Positions 25,121 to 37,369 of a stretch of DNA of 64,000 bases are shown here, one piece after another. The stretch comes from Pomphorhynchus laevis (lineage: Eukaryota; Acanthocephala; Palaeacanthocephala; Echinorhynchida; Pomphorhynchidae): positions 62,001 through 126,000 of the forward strand of contig WNNJ02002176.1 of assembly GCA_012934845.2 (NCBI GenBank). Reading direction: 5' to 3'. The stretch's first letter is position 1; each line of letters begins with the position of its first letter. Under the pieces are notes generated by a model. It had not been told where the DNA came from, made no database searches, and saw only the letters and a list, made by a program, of their open reading frames with translations. The position numbers and the translations under genes are program-made.

Positions 25121-28100
25121 GTTGTTGTTTGAATTTGTTACTATAAAACATTGATCGGTTTGCAACGCATCACACAAAAAAAAACATTAGTTTCGCATTG
25201 TGTTTTGTTTCATTTAACTTACAAGCAATTTCGGCGAAAAATGAGTGTCAAACTGGGTGAGTTAGTGGACAAGTTCGAAGGATCAGGAAATGTGGATGCA
25301 TGTTTAAAGAAATTCGAACTCGTCGTCGATCTACAAGAGCTACCATAGCCTGAACGTATTTTGCCCTTTTTTCTTTCCGGTAGCGCATTTAGCGCTTATG
25401 AACAATCCTCGTCAGCTCAGAGGGATACTTATGAATCGTTAAATAAAGCGCTTTAATTGACATATGGAACTAATCTTGTAAATGCATACAAGCAATTTTC
25501 GAACATACAATTAATAATCGGTGAATGTGTTGCCGATTTTGTTACGGATTTATAGTTATCCAGCACGGACTTCCTAGCAAAGTTCAATCCAGCATCCAAA
25601 GTTTGGAGAATTTTCGAAGCATGAATTTGGAAGCGCTTGTGACAATTGCTTTCGTACAAGTTCAAAACAAAAACGATGTTTTGAATGAAATGGCTAGTGC
25701 GTCCACACATGTTCATTGCTATCTAAGTAATTAGGATAGCTTAACTCGACGATGTATTGGTTGTGGAAAACCATGCCATTTAAGTAAGACGTGTCTATTA
25801 CGTCGAAAGTCGGTGATCTGATATCACTGTGGTGAAAATAGACTTATTCGGCCACTATGTCCAAAGTTGGGTTCAAAGAACTCGCAAGAGGAACGTTGAT
25901 TTGCATAGTATCTGATGCTCCTCTAAAACAAACTCCGTTGCCGACAATCGAAATCATTATCAATAATCGTTCAGTTCGTGGACTTCTCGATACTGGCTGC
26001 TCTCATACTATTGTTCGGCGGGATATTTTGACTTACGATACGACGCGGCGTCTTGTTAAAAGGTCAGTACAAATGATGAACGGTAAAATAGTTTATTGCA
26101 ATGGAGACTATTGCAATCAGACTGCTTATTCGCTAACTACGATGTATTAATTTGTATCGATTTCATTGAACGAATTGGAGGGATACCAATCAAATGTCTA
26201 AACGCCACGAATGTAGCAAAGAAACCTGAAAATGTGATGATCGACAAGGATTTTTCGGCTAAATTCTTTAAAAGATCTTGGGAGATCAGATGGAATTGGA
26301 CGGGTTCAGAACCATCATTAAATAATCGGGTATCGCAATACTCAGTTTGCCAAGGCATTACTAACGAGTTCGATAATGAGGTAAATATGTTATACAAAAT
26401 GGTTGGTTGAAACCTTACTACGGCGAAATAAAAAGATACATTCCTTTAATGGCAGTTTGAAAATTTTAACAAGAACAAAGTACGACGTTATTGGACTTCG
26501 TGAACTAAATCCGTTTGTGTCAAATCATTCAGCTGAAAGTCAAGTGTGCTCCAACACGATAACGGAATGACGACAATTTGGAAACAGTGAGCATACTCGA
26601 TCTTCGCTCTGCCTACCTTCAAATTCGTGTTCATAAATTCATATGGAAATGTCAAATCGTCAAGTATAAAGGTCGCAACTACATCTTAACAAGATTAGGT
26701 TTTGGCCTAAATGTTGCTCTGAAAATTATGGTTTCCATTCTACGACACATTCTGGCATTAGATTCGTTGGTAGCGTGCTCAACGATATTTTAAATAGACG
26801 ATATTCTAGTAATGAATTATCGTGTTTTGAATAAGCATGTGAGTAGACATCTCCCTCGGTATGGACTAGAATGTAAGCATGCAGTTCCTTGGCGGAAGCT
26901 GTTGTTTTGGGACTGCGAATCTCTCCAGATCGTGGCAATCTAATATGAACTAGATCGAAGGAGATCAGATACGTATATGTGGATGGAATAACAAAGAGAT
27001 TGTTGTTTGCTACGTGGAAGTTTGATTGGACATTTTTCTGTTGCAAGATGGCTTCGTCCATGTTGCAGTTATTTGAAAAGAATGGCAAACGCGTATCAGT
27101 GGGACGAAGTTTTAGATGAAAACATCAGATATGTTTAAAGAGATTGTTGACAGGTTAAAGGATGATGATCAGGTGAGAGGAGCTTGGGAAGTAAATAATA
27201 TAACGAAACAGGGCACCATTTGGTGCGATGCAAGCTCCCTGGCGATAGTCGTGTGTCTCGAAATAGGTGGCACTTTAGTCGAGGATGCATCATGGTTAAG
27301 AGTTTCCGACGATCCACATCACATAAATTTGGCATAATTAGATGTAATCTTTAAAGCTTTGAGCTTTGCGCTAGATTGGAATTTAAGAGGCGTATCGATT
27401 ATGACAAATTCTAAATGTGTATATGGGTGGGTAAAATCTGCTATAGAACAACTGAAGCCGATACATATCAAGGGTAATTCGCCAGCGCTGTTAAAAAGGA
27501 GACTGGTAATTATACGATATTTGCAAGAGTGTAAGCTAAGACTTAATATCGATTTAGTCACGAGTCTTACAAATAAAGCAGTTACACTTACTAGAGTTCC
27601 GGCGGATTGGTTCAAGATTATAACAAACTCGATCCCGCGCGTGTTTTCGGCTCACCTTGCTATTGGAGGTATTAGAAGAGAACACGAAAGGCATCATTTG
27701 TGTGTTGATCGTAGTTTGTATTTAGCGATATCTTTAGGTGCGAACGTCTGTCGGGAAGACGTCGATAACGTGGTACAAAATTGTATCAAGTGTCAATCGA
27801 TTGATCCAGCTCCATTACACTGGAGTGAAGGAGAATTAGGAGTAGAGGTTAACAACTGGAAAATACTTGCAATAGACGTTACACATTATAAGGGGCAGGA
27901 TTACTTATCGATCATTGCTGCCGGACCCAGCCGATTTACTACATGGAAAGAATTCAAACGTATGAAATCATATCAAAACTTTTAAAGTATTTTGGGAAAT
28001 AACGCGGACACCGTCGCATTGCGAACAATGTGACGGTGTTTCGTGCTCAAGAATTTTGAGAATTTGCCAATCAAAATGGGATCGAGGTTATATATCGTTT

Positions 28101-28902
28101 CGCTTACGAGCCTAACACTAACGGGATTATAGAACGTTGTCACCGCACAATCAAACGAATATGTGCGCGAACATCAGGATATGTGCAAGAAATGATATTC
28201 TGGTACAACGCGTCTCCTAAAAATGGCACAAACCAAGCTACTGCATTAACGAACGAAGTGTACAAATATGACTATGGATTTCTGACATCGAATCGTGGAA
28301 TAAGTATAATAAGGACACACTGGAATAGTAAATTACGACATAGACAGCAAGTATTCGTTAAGCCGAAAGATACTAGATGTACTACAATAATGAACACGGG
28401 TATAATAACTGATATTCAAAGAGAAAACGTCATTGAGGTTGCCGGGATACCTTGTCCTATCGCCGATATCCACGCAATATCCATGCTGGACTCAGAAGAT
28501 GATCAAAGCAGTCAAACAAATACATCAAAATACAATATAGCAAACATCTCGCACGAAAATCAGATGGATATAGATGGAATTACTGAAGGGATAAATAATA
28601 GCGAACCTCCAGAAATACGATATCAGACAAGATAACGTCGTCGACCTGAATGATTAGGCGAACACAAACTTTGACGGTCTTTAGATCAGGGTAGTGTGTG
28701 GCGCGATTGTGAAGTGATTTACGGCAGTGTGAAAGTAAGAGCTTAAAAGCTCACAATAGTGGCGAATTTCATGATCAACTTAGCAGCGGATTGTGCTGCA
28801 TGTTGTTTGAATTTGTTACTTCAAAACATTGATCGATTTGTAAGGCATCACACAAAAAAGGCACTCATTAGTTTGACATTGTGTTTTGCTTCATTTAATT
28901 TA
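25121..28902 (+). mobile_element. Ty3/gypsy-type LTR retrotransposon fossil
   Basis: A nearly full-length but broken LTR element. LTRs: a partial 5' copy at about 25121-25223 and a 3' copy at about 28695-28902, both ending in TTACA. Parts in order: gag start (LGELVDKFEG) at 25240, two CCHC knuckles near 25755-25855, an aspartic protease motif (LLDTGCSHT) near 25985, an RT block (LDLRSAYLQIRV) near 26590, RNase H near 27210, an integrase zinc finger near 27690-27800 and an integrase core ending near 28630. It has on the order of ten breaks and the 5' LTR is cut short, so it is an old, inactive copy. Confidence 0.8.
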
Positions 28903-29640
28903 CATATAAAAATAAGGTTAAATTTATTGCTCTCAAAAAAAAACGGCACATGAAACTCAAATATTTCGATGAATATCTCGCTGTTGATAACGACATGCTC
29001 AACCACACAGATGATCAAATTGTAATTTTTAAATTTCAGTTAAAGTATATATCCAAATTCAAATTATAAATAAAGATTTATAGCTGCAACTACGGCCCAT
29101 AGCGCATGTAACCGTGAATTTAAACTTCTGACTCATAAAAGCATCACTGATATACAACAAGATAATGAGTTTGAGCTTTTGAGATTGCAGTAGAGTGGTG
29201 AATCCAAAAAGAAAGGTATACATTAAACAGGACAATATTATTGAAAGGTTGTGTTTTAAACATAGAAGGCCTCATTGATATAAGAATAAAAAGGTTGCAT
29301 CCGCAATTGACCTATTGATCAACAAGATTGAAATTTGCTGTGTTATTGAGAATATATACACTCTGGCAGCAGTAGTATATTTGCTGTCTCCGCGACCCAA
29401 TACCGAGATCAGCGGCTACATGCATATGTCAAGACAATGTATATATGTTCCTTTGTTATTTTATTTAACCCATTCATTTTATCGCTTATGCTTTATAGTG
29501 TTTAGCAGAAAGTGATGAATACTCATCTAAACGTATCCCTAATTATAATTAATTAAATAATTAATAGTAATAGCTTACATAATGTAGATTTTATACTCAG
29601 AAATGTAATAAACTTACTAAATGTACGTTTAATAATTAAA
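28903..29640. other. Unassigned sequence between two elements
   Basis: No gene, RNA or repeat end that I can name. Parts may be unrecognised 5' sequence of the Penelope-like copy that follows. Confidence 0.4.
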
Positions 29641-31170
29641 AGGCGAAAATTTTTTTAAAATGCTTTGTGTAATGTGTATACTTTACAATAGTTACATGCG
29701 TACAAGTACTTTAAATACTTTTTCATAGATAATAAAACTATACCTATATTATATTGGAATCCAAAATTACATAAAAATCCAATAAAACCTAGGTTCATAT
29801 GTAGTGCGTTTAAATGTACATTAAACCACTTTCTGTCTATATGAATAAAATACTTAAAGTAATTAAAGCACACAAAAAATATTGCAAGGTAATCGAAATT
29901 AATACTGGTATAAAACACTATTTCAGTATTAATTCTACAAAAGAATTTTTAGAACAGACAAAAGGAATAATTTTCAAAATATAAATACATACGATTTTAG
30001 TACGCTTTATACAAATCTAGATTTAGTAGATATTAAAGAAGCGTTAGTAAAATTAATTAACCTTATATTCGGAAACAGATATACATATATATGTTATAAT
30101 AATTAAAGGCCTATCTAACAAAAATTAAACCATCGAGTAAACATAAATATATGAATAAAATTGAATTAATAGAATCCTTAAATATTTTGATAAATCAAAA
30201 TTATTTAAAAGTAGGGACATCTATATTTAGACAAGTAAAATGTGTTCCAATGGGTGGTAATAGTAGCCCAATTATAGCTGACTTGTTTTTAAGCTTTATA
30301 GAATATGAATTTGTTCATAACTGTATAAAAACTAAATCTAAACAATATAAATATATGAAATATATGTTTCGATACATTGATGATATATGTGTATTTAATT
30401 CTAATATTTTTATTCAATTAGTGAACAAATTTATCCAGAAAGCCTTATTCTTAACAAAACCAATATTAATGATAAAGAAGGTGTATATCTAGATATGAAC
30501 ATTAAATTAATATTAACTAAAACTACTATTAATTTATATCGTAAAGATGACATATTTAAATTTACAAACATATTTTTGCATGAGCATTCATGCATACCAT
30601 ATAATATAAATATAATACATTAAATAATGAAATTTTAAGAATTGCAACAATATGTAATGATATTGGCTTTCTTCAAAAATCATTTAAATAATTTAATAGA
30701 TACATATTTTAAAGTAGGTTACTATAAAAATAACATCAAGCAGGAAATGGTAAAATATATAAATCAACACAATAATATAAAGAATAAATTTAAACTCTTA
30801 AGTGGCAAATTTTTATGGATGGATAATAAATAATATACTCTGTATTAGAATAAGATACTAGAGTTTTATTAGAGGAAATACATCATTAGCATATATTTGC
30901 TATGTTGGATAGATGAGTTAGGGGCCGAAACCTGATAGCATAGCAGTTCCTCTTGATGACCTCTAATTCTTATTCTAATATAACGTCTGTTTTTTATTAG
31001 TCAATTCATAAAAATTGATTTTTATTTTAAACTCTAAGTTAAAATAAATATAATCTATATAAAAGCCTATACAATTATTTAATATTCATTATATATTTTA
31101 TGTATCGTTATTTTTAATTTATATATATAACAAAATACGTAGACTCAGTTAGATGATCTGATTCCTATAA
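29640..31170 (+). mobile_element. Penelope-like element, 3' two thirds
   Basis: Penelope-type RT motifs appear in order: PILYWNPKLHKNP near 29745, DFSTLYTNLDL near 29995, CVPMGGNSSPIIADLF at 30241-30290 and FRYIDDICVFN near 30370. A thumb-like region ends in a terminal frame to 30830. The non-coding end holds a GCTATG../..CATAGC stem with GGGCCGAAAC inside and finishes with the 26-base GTAGACTCAGTTAG motif. No GIY-YIG endonuclease is visible. The copy is broken in a few places. Penelope-like elements insert by telomerase-like RT and often carry terminal hammerheads; the terminal structure here is only suggestive of one. Confidence 0.8.
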
Positions 31171-31241
31171 ATTCGTGGAACGCAATCCAGAGTATTTTAA
31201 AAATTATTCAAAATAAAGTTAAAACTTTTTTATTAATTTTT

Positions 31242-31892
31242 TTATTGCGCATTTTCGATGACGGCCGTAACAAGAGCTTGACGATCAATGCATTTATTCA
31301 TCTGGTCGTAATAATAATACTTGTTATCATAATGCCGTACCGGTAATGGTTTAGTCAATGTTCCCGCATTTCGTGCTCTCTCTATTGCAATTTCTAGCAT
31401 AAGCATTTGTTTTTGACATACAGATGTAACTGAGGTCTCGTATAGTTCGTGTGTATATGGGGAAATAAACTGCTTTATAAGCTTTAAGTTCTTCTCATCT
31501 ACGATAAGATATTCATCTCTACAGATTGGACATGGATTACCAGTAACGAAAACATTTTTTGTAACACAGCTTTTACGAGTCGAGTTAGGAACAATTGGTC
31601 CTTTAAAATTTCTAACATAATTTATCCATACTGGATCATCGCCGTAGGACTTTCGGTAAGACTCACTTTCCATGTAACGTAAACTCGTGGCCAGACTATG
31701 AAACCGGAATGGTGTGTGTTTTAAGGAAGTTCTAACAGTACGGCCAGCCATTTGAGCAACTTTGCTAAGGTCATTGTTGCCCATCGTATTACCATCGCCC
31801 ACAGCAGATAATTTTGTTGTTAATAATCTATTTGTATAGCTGCCAATATTGTTATGAAACGTTACTAATTTTTGCAATTTGAATATTCGCAT
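31242..31892 (-). CDS. mRpS18B: Mitochondrial ribosomal protein S18B
   Basis: A 216-residue protein of the mitochondrial small ribosomal subunit (bS18m family). The diagnostic block TGNPCPICRDEYL with its zinc-type Cys pair lies in the middle. It is preceded by SLRYMESESYRKSYGDDPVW and followed by LIKQFISPYTHELYE, VCQKQ and a charged, Tyr-rich tail. The N-terminus (MRIFKLQKLVTFHNN..) is basic with no acidic residues, as expected for a mitochondrial targeting peptide. The ATG at 31892 lies 17 bases after an acceptor (AATTTCAG ending at 31910), so a 5' UTR exon probably lies upstream; the frame could also continue into an upstream exon. AATAAA signals overlap and follow the stop. No disabling change is seen. 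The next gene upstream on the same strand is Manf. Confidence 0.88.
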   Translation of the reverse strand: MRIFKLQKLVTFHNNIGSYTNRLLTTKLSAVGDGNTMGNNDLSKVAQMAGRTVRTSLKHTPFRFHSLATSLRYMESESYRKSYGDDPVWINYVRNFKGPIVPNSTRKSCVTKNVFVTGNPCPICRDEYLIVDEKNLKLIKQFISPYTHELYETSVTSVCQKQMLMLEIAIERARNAGTLTKPLPVRHYDNKYYYYDQMNKCIDRQALVTAVIENAQ

Positions 31893-33265
31893 CACGATTG
31901 TGTATGCGTCTGAAATTATAATCGTTATGTTAATTAGGAATGCATTATAAAAATTGTAGTATCTTATTTTAATCAAGATATTCTTCTTAATTTCTTTTCG
32001 ATTAAGTGACAGGGTAAAATTGTATAAATTGTATTTGGATAATGCATTTGTATAATGTATAATGTATGATGAATTTTTATAATGTAATTTGTATATCAAA
32101 AACACTAATTATAATATATCGAAAAGTGTTAAACCGCAATACTTCAATAAGGGCTGTTATCACCAGGACTACCTGGAATTAAATTTGAATGCTCATTGTT
32201 TGGCGTTAGACTTGAGTCCAATTTGAGTTTTCATTGTTATACTGTAAACAGCCAATCAATGTTGGTTTTCCGGTGATGATAACAACATATATAGGCAATA
32301 GCATCTAACTATGTAAAGACCATCTCGACTTTCATTATCGTGGTTACATTAAGTCATTCGGCTTAAATGCAATGAAATTGAACTTTGTTTGTTCGTGAAT
32401 ACAAATAACAACGTGATGTTATAACTGATGACATGTACAAACTTAAATATAGAGAACTTATATGATGATACCAACGGAAATCAGATTAAGTACATATTTG
32501 GTTTATAATTACCGAATTTATTCACATTGGTCTTATTATTTCGATTAAATTTACAAATACATTGTTTCTACATATAAAAATAATAATTATTTAATCAGCC
32601 GTCAACAATGCAATGCCTGCTAAAGAATTCCATCTTTGACCTTATAAATTCTTCAATTATAAATCATTAAATGAGCTCTACGAACAGTATGTTCGTAAAC
32701 TAAACAAGCAAGAAATTAATCGGGTATTTATCCACACATTTTTGGCCTGTTCGAATAGGTCACTTTTCTATTGTGAATAATTTTAGAGGCACGATAGTTT
32801 CACGAACTTATACCAGCATAGTCAGATTCAAATCGAGTTGATAATCTAAAGTATGGATCATCTAAGTGTGGAACATTTTCATGTACTTATCATACTGATG
32901 TATTACAATTTAAAGTTGTTATAATGTAATATTATGTTGGCTTGGCACTGTAGAACAAACAAAAAATACTTAAAAATGGTTTTATCGGTCAGTTATTGAT
33001 GAGTAAACGCCAGAAAATAAATTTATAATATTCAACAAGATGAATGAGATAATAAATTCAACAAAGGCATATCCAATTAATTAAGCAGTTACTATCACCT
33101 TTCGATAACGATAAAGAGACGATATTAAAACGGTAATTTTAATCACAGTACATAGAAATCGAACAGCAATAGGTTTGTATCATCGAATGGTTAGAAATTA
33201 ATAAAATAATCAGTAATCCCTTAAAACATAATCAGTGAAACAGTTTAATAAAAAAGATGGATCAG
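31893..33265 (-). other. Intergenic region and probable 5' exon of mRpS18B
   Basis: Between the mRpS18B start codon and the Manf stop. A possible donor (TTCCAG|GTAGTC on the - strand near 32170) could end a 5' UTR exon. AT-rich otherwise, no other gene seen. Confidence 0.35.
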
Positions 33266-33453
33266 CTACAGGTCAGTTTTAGCTGATTTTGGTGAAATTG
33301 TGATGTATTTATGCTTGACCGATTCAATCTTCTGGATAAACTCCGACTTTTCGGTACAAGCATGACACACTTCATTCCATTTAGTCAAAATCTTTTTCAA
33401 CTCGCCAACACGCATTTTCTTCAAGTCCACTGTATTCCAATCGATTTCTTTCT
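33266..33453 (-). CDS. Manf: Manf exon 4 (C-terminal SAP-like domain)
   Basis: Last coding exon of MANF (mesencephalic astrocyte-derived neurotrophic factor), residues 119-179 plus stop. MANF is a small ER-resident and secreted factor of the unfolded-protein response. The exon encodes KEIDWNTVDLKKMRVGELKK, the CHAC form of the conserved C-x2-C, and SEFIQKIESV of the SAP-like helical domain. It ends in KTDL, the weak ER-retention signal usually seen as RTDL. The acceptor ATATAG at 33454-33459 leaves AG, which joins the G of exon 3 to make a Glu codon, giving the family's ELRY-E-K junction. No damage is visible. Confidence 0.93.
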
Positions 33454-33563
33454 CTATATTCACACATACAATGAAACCACGTTATAACATCAAAATTGAT
33501 TAAACTAATTTGAGAACATGTTTTATATTGTATAAAATAATATATTTATTACATTGTTTAAGG

Positions 33564-34200
33564 CAGAGGTGTCAAACACGCGGCCCGCGAACTGCATGCG
33601 GCCTGTGAGATTATTTTATGAAACTTTCGACTTTTATATTTTTGTGATTTTGTTTGATATTTTTACAATTTGTAACATTTTGAGTTGTTATTAATACAAT
33701 TATACCAAGTTATTTATTACATAACATTTTTACTGTGATAATATTTTTTTAAATATTCCATTTTAAGATTAATATCCAGAAAGAGAAGTATACAGGTGCA
33801 TATATACACATCGGAAGTCTTATGCATGTTTGGAATTACTATCTTGGTGAACAACTTTTCTCATGTATGAAGAGCTTAATATAAACAACTTCAGATCTAG
33901 TTTGCCAGAAAAAAATTTATCTTCCATTATGAAAATTTTGAACACAAAAAATTGAATCCTAACTTTGATTATTAAATTAAAGAAAATACTCGCCATCAAT
34001 CTTCAAGTAAAAATTAAATGACTAATCATTACTCTGTATTATATTTCTTGTTTAAAAATTTAAAAAATAACAATCTAAAAGTTTTTGATTGTCATCCAAA
34101 TGAATGTATTATTTTTTACTAACGAATTTGATATGGCGACTCGACAGACTGAAATTAATTAAAATATGGCACGCCGTCTTATTTTTGTCTGACACCCCTG
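33564..34200 (+). mobile_element. hAT-type DNA transposon remnant in Manf intron 3
   Basis: The ends are inverted: CAGAGGTGTCAAAC at 33564 and, on the other strand at 34200, CAGGGGTGTCAGAC. The flanking 8-bp sequences GTTTAAGG and GTATACGG agree at six positions, as expected for a hAT target duplication. A short frame near 33843-33880 (LGEQLFSCMKS) resembles the C-terminal dimerisation region of GTF2IRD2/ZBED-type hAT transposases. The rest is decayed. Confidence 0.7.
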
Positions 34201-34393
34201 GTATACGGCATACAATAATAATAAGTTTAATTAGCGTTAGCACATACACTATTCAATAATAGATGAAATAATTTAACAGATATGGTCGAATAAGTAAGAA
34301 TAATAACTAAATTATTCATTTAATGATAAATTTCGGTCATTTATGATAAAGCTATAAAAAATTATATTTCCATTATATTTATTATATATAGAT

Positions 34394-34757
34394 TGAATAA
34401 TTGCTAGATTACACAAGGTGACTTTCGCATTGAAAATTAGCTACAAAATTCTTCCTTTATGACTTACAATTCCATGCACCATGACTACTAACGGCACCTT
34501 TGCCACATCCGTTCTAATTATATATCTGAAGAAGACCCATTGGGGTTGAAACGTTTCAAATAAAGATTGTTCTCTCCTGCTATTTTTCTCAAACAAATTA
34601 TATACAAACAGCTTTTGAAAAGAGATTTGAACAGTTTGTGAACAAGGCATTTTGCCGAACATTTTAACATTTTCATATATATAATTGGATCTATTGTGTG
34701 AATAATTGCTAGGTCACACAATCTGACTTTCGCATTGAAAATTAGCTACAAAATTAA
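34394..34757. repeat. 60-bp direct repeat pair in Manf intron 3
   Basis: GAATAATTGCTAG.T.ACACAA..TGACTTTCGCATTGAAAATTAG occurs at 34394-34452 and again at 34699-34757 in the same orientation. The intervening 245 bp holds CTGAAGA..GGGGTTGAAACG (about 34527), a pattern common in repeats related to hammerhead elements. Confidence 0.7.
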
Positions 34758-34959
34758 TAAATAATATACTTTGTATTATATATATACTTAAATCAGATAT
34801 TTGATTGGAACAGCCAGCTGAGATCCTTCTTGATACCGGATGCGTCATATAATACGATAAAAAATATTGAATGAAATCAGTAAAAAATTCTTTATTTTTA
34901 TAATCTAAAATCAAACGTTAAGAGCGCTTTGCTCTTCTTGAGTGTCGCAAACACGCTCG

Positions 34960-35754
34960 CAGTATCTCTTATATATAGTAGAGCAGACTTTGTCTGCTCT
35001 ACTAGTAATCGAACTCCGTGTACATATAATACAACAAGTTACGTATTGACTATCAATACGGAATCACTAGTAGTTTTATATAATATATCTAATTTTGGAC
35101 CAGTTTATTATGTAAAGTTGGCGGTATGCTAAAAAGAAATCCTTTAATTAATTCGCTACATGAACCGCTAGGCATATGGTTAGCTAGTGTATTGTGATGA
35201 CCAAAACGCAAATCTTATTGTGGGTTTAACTGCACATCAAACGGTATGAGAAAACCTTAGTTTTAGGGCAGATTACTAGCTTGTTTAAGTGTCGAAATTT
35301 TTCTCATTAATGGGTTAGTTCACGTTCTTCCTCTAATGACCTCAACGGTCAAATGAATTTAAGCGTAAAAAGATCACGAACAACGTGATTTCTCCCTCAG
35401 CCAAATCTTAGTATATTATCGAAGAATATAGATACGACATTTCATTTGAACAATTGCATCAATGATGATTAGAGCACAAATATTAACAATATATAATAAG
35501 ATTGTAGGGATCGAATCTTTTTAAAATAGCACATGGATCGGTATAAAAATTATTATTGTTTGAGATTTCGTCATTGTGGATATCTTTCTTAAAATGCTAT
35601 TACGAGTAATAAATTCAACTATATAAATTAAATTGTTTAATGTAATCAGATAAAAGCAGGAATATCAATTGTTTGATAAAGAAATTTGATGAACAAATCA
35701 ATGGTAAATTACTCAAAGTAACATCAATAATTTACAAACTATACTACTACTAAC
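34960..35754. other. Manf intron 3, remaining part
   Basis: A small hairpin, GTAGAGCAGAC-TTT-GTCTGCTCTAC, is at about 34978-35002; its arms recur in the repeats at 37390-37420 and 39320. Otherwise no feature is seen. Confidence 0.45.
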
Positions 35755-35899
35755 CGTATCGTAATTCACACGTTTGCGGATCTAGTTTGTAAATATCTTC
35801 TTTGCATATCTTTTCAATTGGCTTATAATACGACACTGGCTTAGCTAACACATTTATCACAGATGTTGCTGATGTGTCTAATGCACCGACGTAATAACA
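35755..35899 (-). CDS. Manf: Manf exon 3
   Basis: Encodes residues 70-117 of MANF, the second half of the saposin-like domain: CYYVGALDTSATSVINVLAK, then PIEKICKED and TCELRY. It holds three of the eight conserved cysteines. The acceptor CGCATTTAG ends at 35900 and the donor GTTAGTAG begins at 35754. The last base G pairs with AG of exon 4. Phase 0 at the start matches exon 2, which ends in a whole Phe codon. Confidence 0.93.
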
Positions 35900-36189
35900 C
35901 TAAATGCGATATTGTAAAAATCATCATTGTTCATTCAAAGATTCAAAACTCACAATATATTTTATTCATAATTGATATTTATACTGTATTCGTGGTAAAA
36001 AAAATATTTAAGTATGTAGTCGTTTATTTTAAATTTGAAAGATAAAAGAAGTAATATTTTTCAACATGGGTGAACGAATTTGGAAAAACATTTGGAGAGC
36101 TTGATACAATAATTGTGTTGTATATAGCATAAAAAAATCTACTATTTTATTACATTAAGAATAATTTTAAAGTCACGCTATTTAACTTT

Positions 36190-37110
36190 TCAATTCATAG
36201 CTATTGGATCAGTAGCTGATGAGGCCCACCAATACTGGAATGTAGTGTACTGCGGTTGGCGTATAGATAGGTTTAGAGTAGCTTGCAGAATAAAAAAATA
36301 GTCATCCAAATTTCAATAGTAACAATATGACTGCACAATTAAATTAACTTAAAATTAGGAAACAAACTATAGATGACTAGTTTGATAATAGTAATTCATT
36401 TCAAATATAGGAAGGTTTTCAAATTGAAGGTAGATCCTTCCCCCTACCAACGCTGATTTAATTTGAAATCAGAAATGATATTAATTAAAAATTTGCAAAA
36501 TGTAAGACGAAAGTCTTTCAGTAAATCTAAATGCCAATAAGCAGACGAGTCAAGTGATCGTCAGTCAACATTTATAGGGCAAAACCATGGAGCGTAGGTG
36601 TTGGATCAGTAGTTGATGAGATCCACCAATACTCAAATGTAGGGTACTGCTGTTGGCTAATGGGATTGTAGCAAAATCCAGTGTCATCATAGAATTTCAA
36701 TTGTAGCAATGCCTGCGAAGTTAAATAAATTAAAATTAGGAAGTCAACTATAGATGACTAATTAGATAATAACAATCATTAGGAACAATAGGTAGTTTTC
36801 AAATTTAATGTAGTACCTTCCTCTACCAACGCTGATTTAATTTGAAATCAGAAATGATTTCAATTAAATTTGCAAGGCGAAAGTCTTTCATCAAAACTAA
36901 ATGCCAATAAACCAGACGAATCGAGTGATCGTAACCCAATATTTAAAGGACCGAAACGTGAAACGTAGATATTGGATCAGTAGTCGATGAGATCCACCAA
37001 TACTGAAATGTAGCGTGCTGCTGCTGTTGGTTTATATGATTGAAGCAAAGTGCAGTGTCATCAACAAAATTCATTTGTAACAATGACTGTAAAATTAAAT
37101 TAACTTAATA
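36190..37110. repeat. Three tandem units of about 370-397 bp in Manf intron 2
   Basis: Each unit carries ATTGGATCAGTAG.TGATGAG.TCCACCAATACT, at 36203, 36600 and 36971. The units also share GGAAG..TTTTCAAATT, the box CCTACCAACGCTGATTTAATTT, and (units 1 and 2) a CGAAAGTCTTTCA box. TATTGGATC and GATCC-AC-CAATA form a hairpin around the TGATGAG box. The first unit has a perfect CTGATGAG and one unit boundary has GGACCGAAACG, so the parts recall a hammerhead, but no full core folds. Confidence 0.75.
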
Positions 37111-37128
37111 TTATTAACTTAATATATA

Positions 37129-37336
37129 AAGCGAAAGCCTCAGACAATTAAGCAAGGTGTCGGAAACGCCTTTATTCACAATGTCACACAGGCAACCGAA
37201 ACGACCAGTGTGTACCTCATTCTACTGATGAGTGTTGCCGGGTACTCATCATTTCGATGCTGAAGTGGTCGTCTAGAAGTGACATGGTGACTGAAAGTCG
37301 TGAATCGAAGTCCAGTCTATCAAGCAACACCATTTA

Positions 37337-37366
<30 letters not shown>
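37129..37366. repeat. Dispersed repeat copy 1 plus (TA)n
   Basis: Begins GCGAAAGCCTCAGACAATTAAG and runs through CCGAAACGACC, TCTACTGATGAGTGTTGCC and GTGACTGAAAGTCGTGAATC to AAGCAACACCATT. It is followed by a TA run of about 30 bp. The matching copies are at 38639-38744 (partial) and 38918-39130. Confidence 0.75.

Positions 37367-37369
<3 letters not shown>

Noticed and set aside
30880-30955. Penelope-like end as a hammerhead (GATAGATGAG.. GGGCCGAAAC)
   Set aside because: The outer stem and CGAAAC are present, but the CUGAUGA box and stem II cannot be fitted in any of the three copies.
34527-34557. CTGAAGA..GGGGTTGAAACG as a hammerhead
   Set aside because: CUGANGA and GAAA are present, but stem II has a mismatch and there is no cleavage triplet with a closing stem I.
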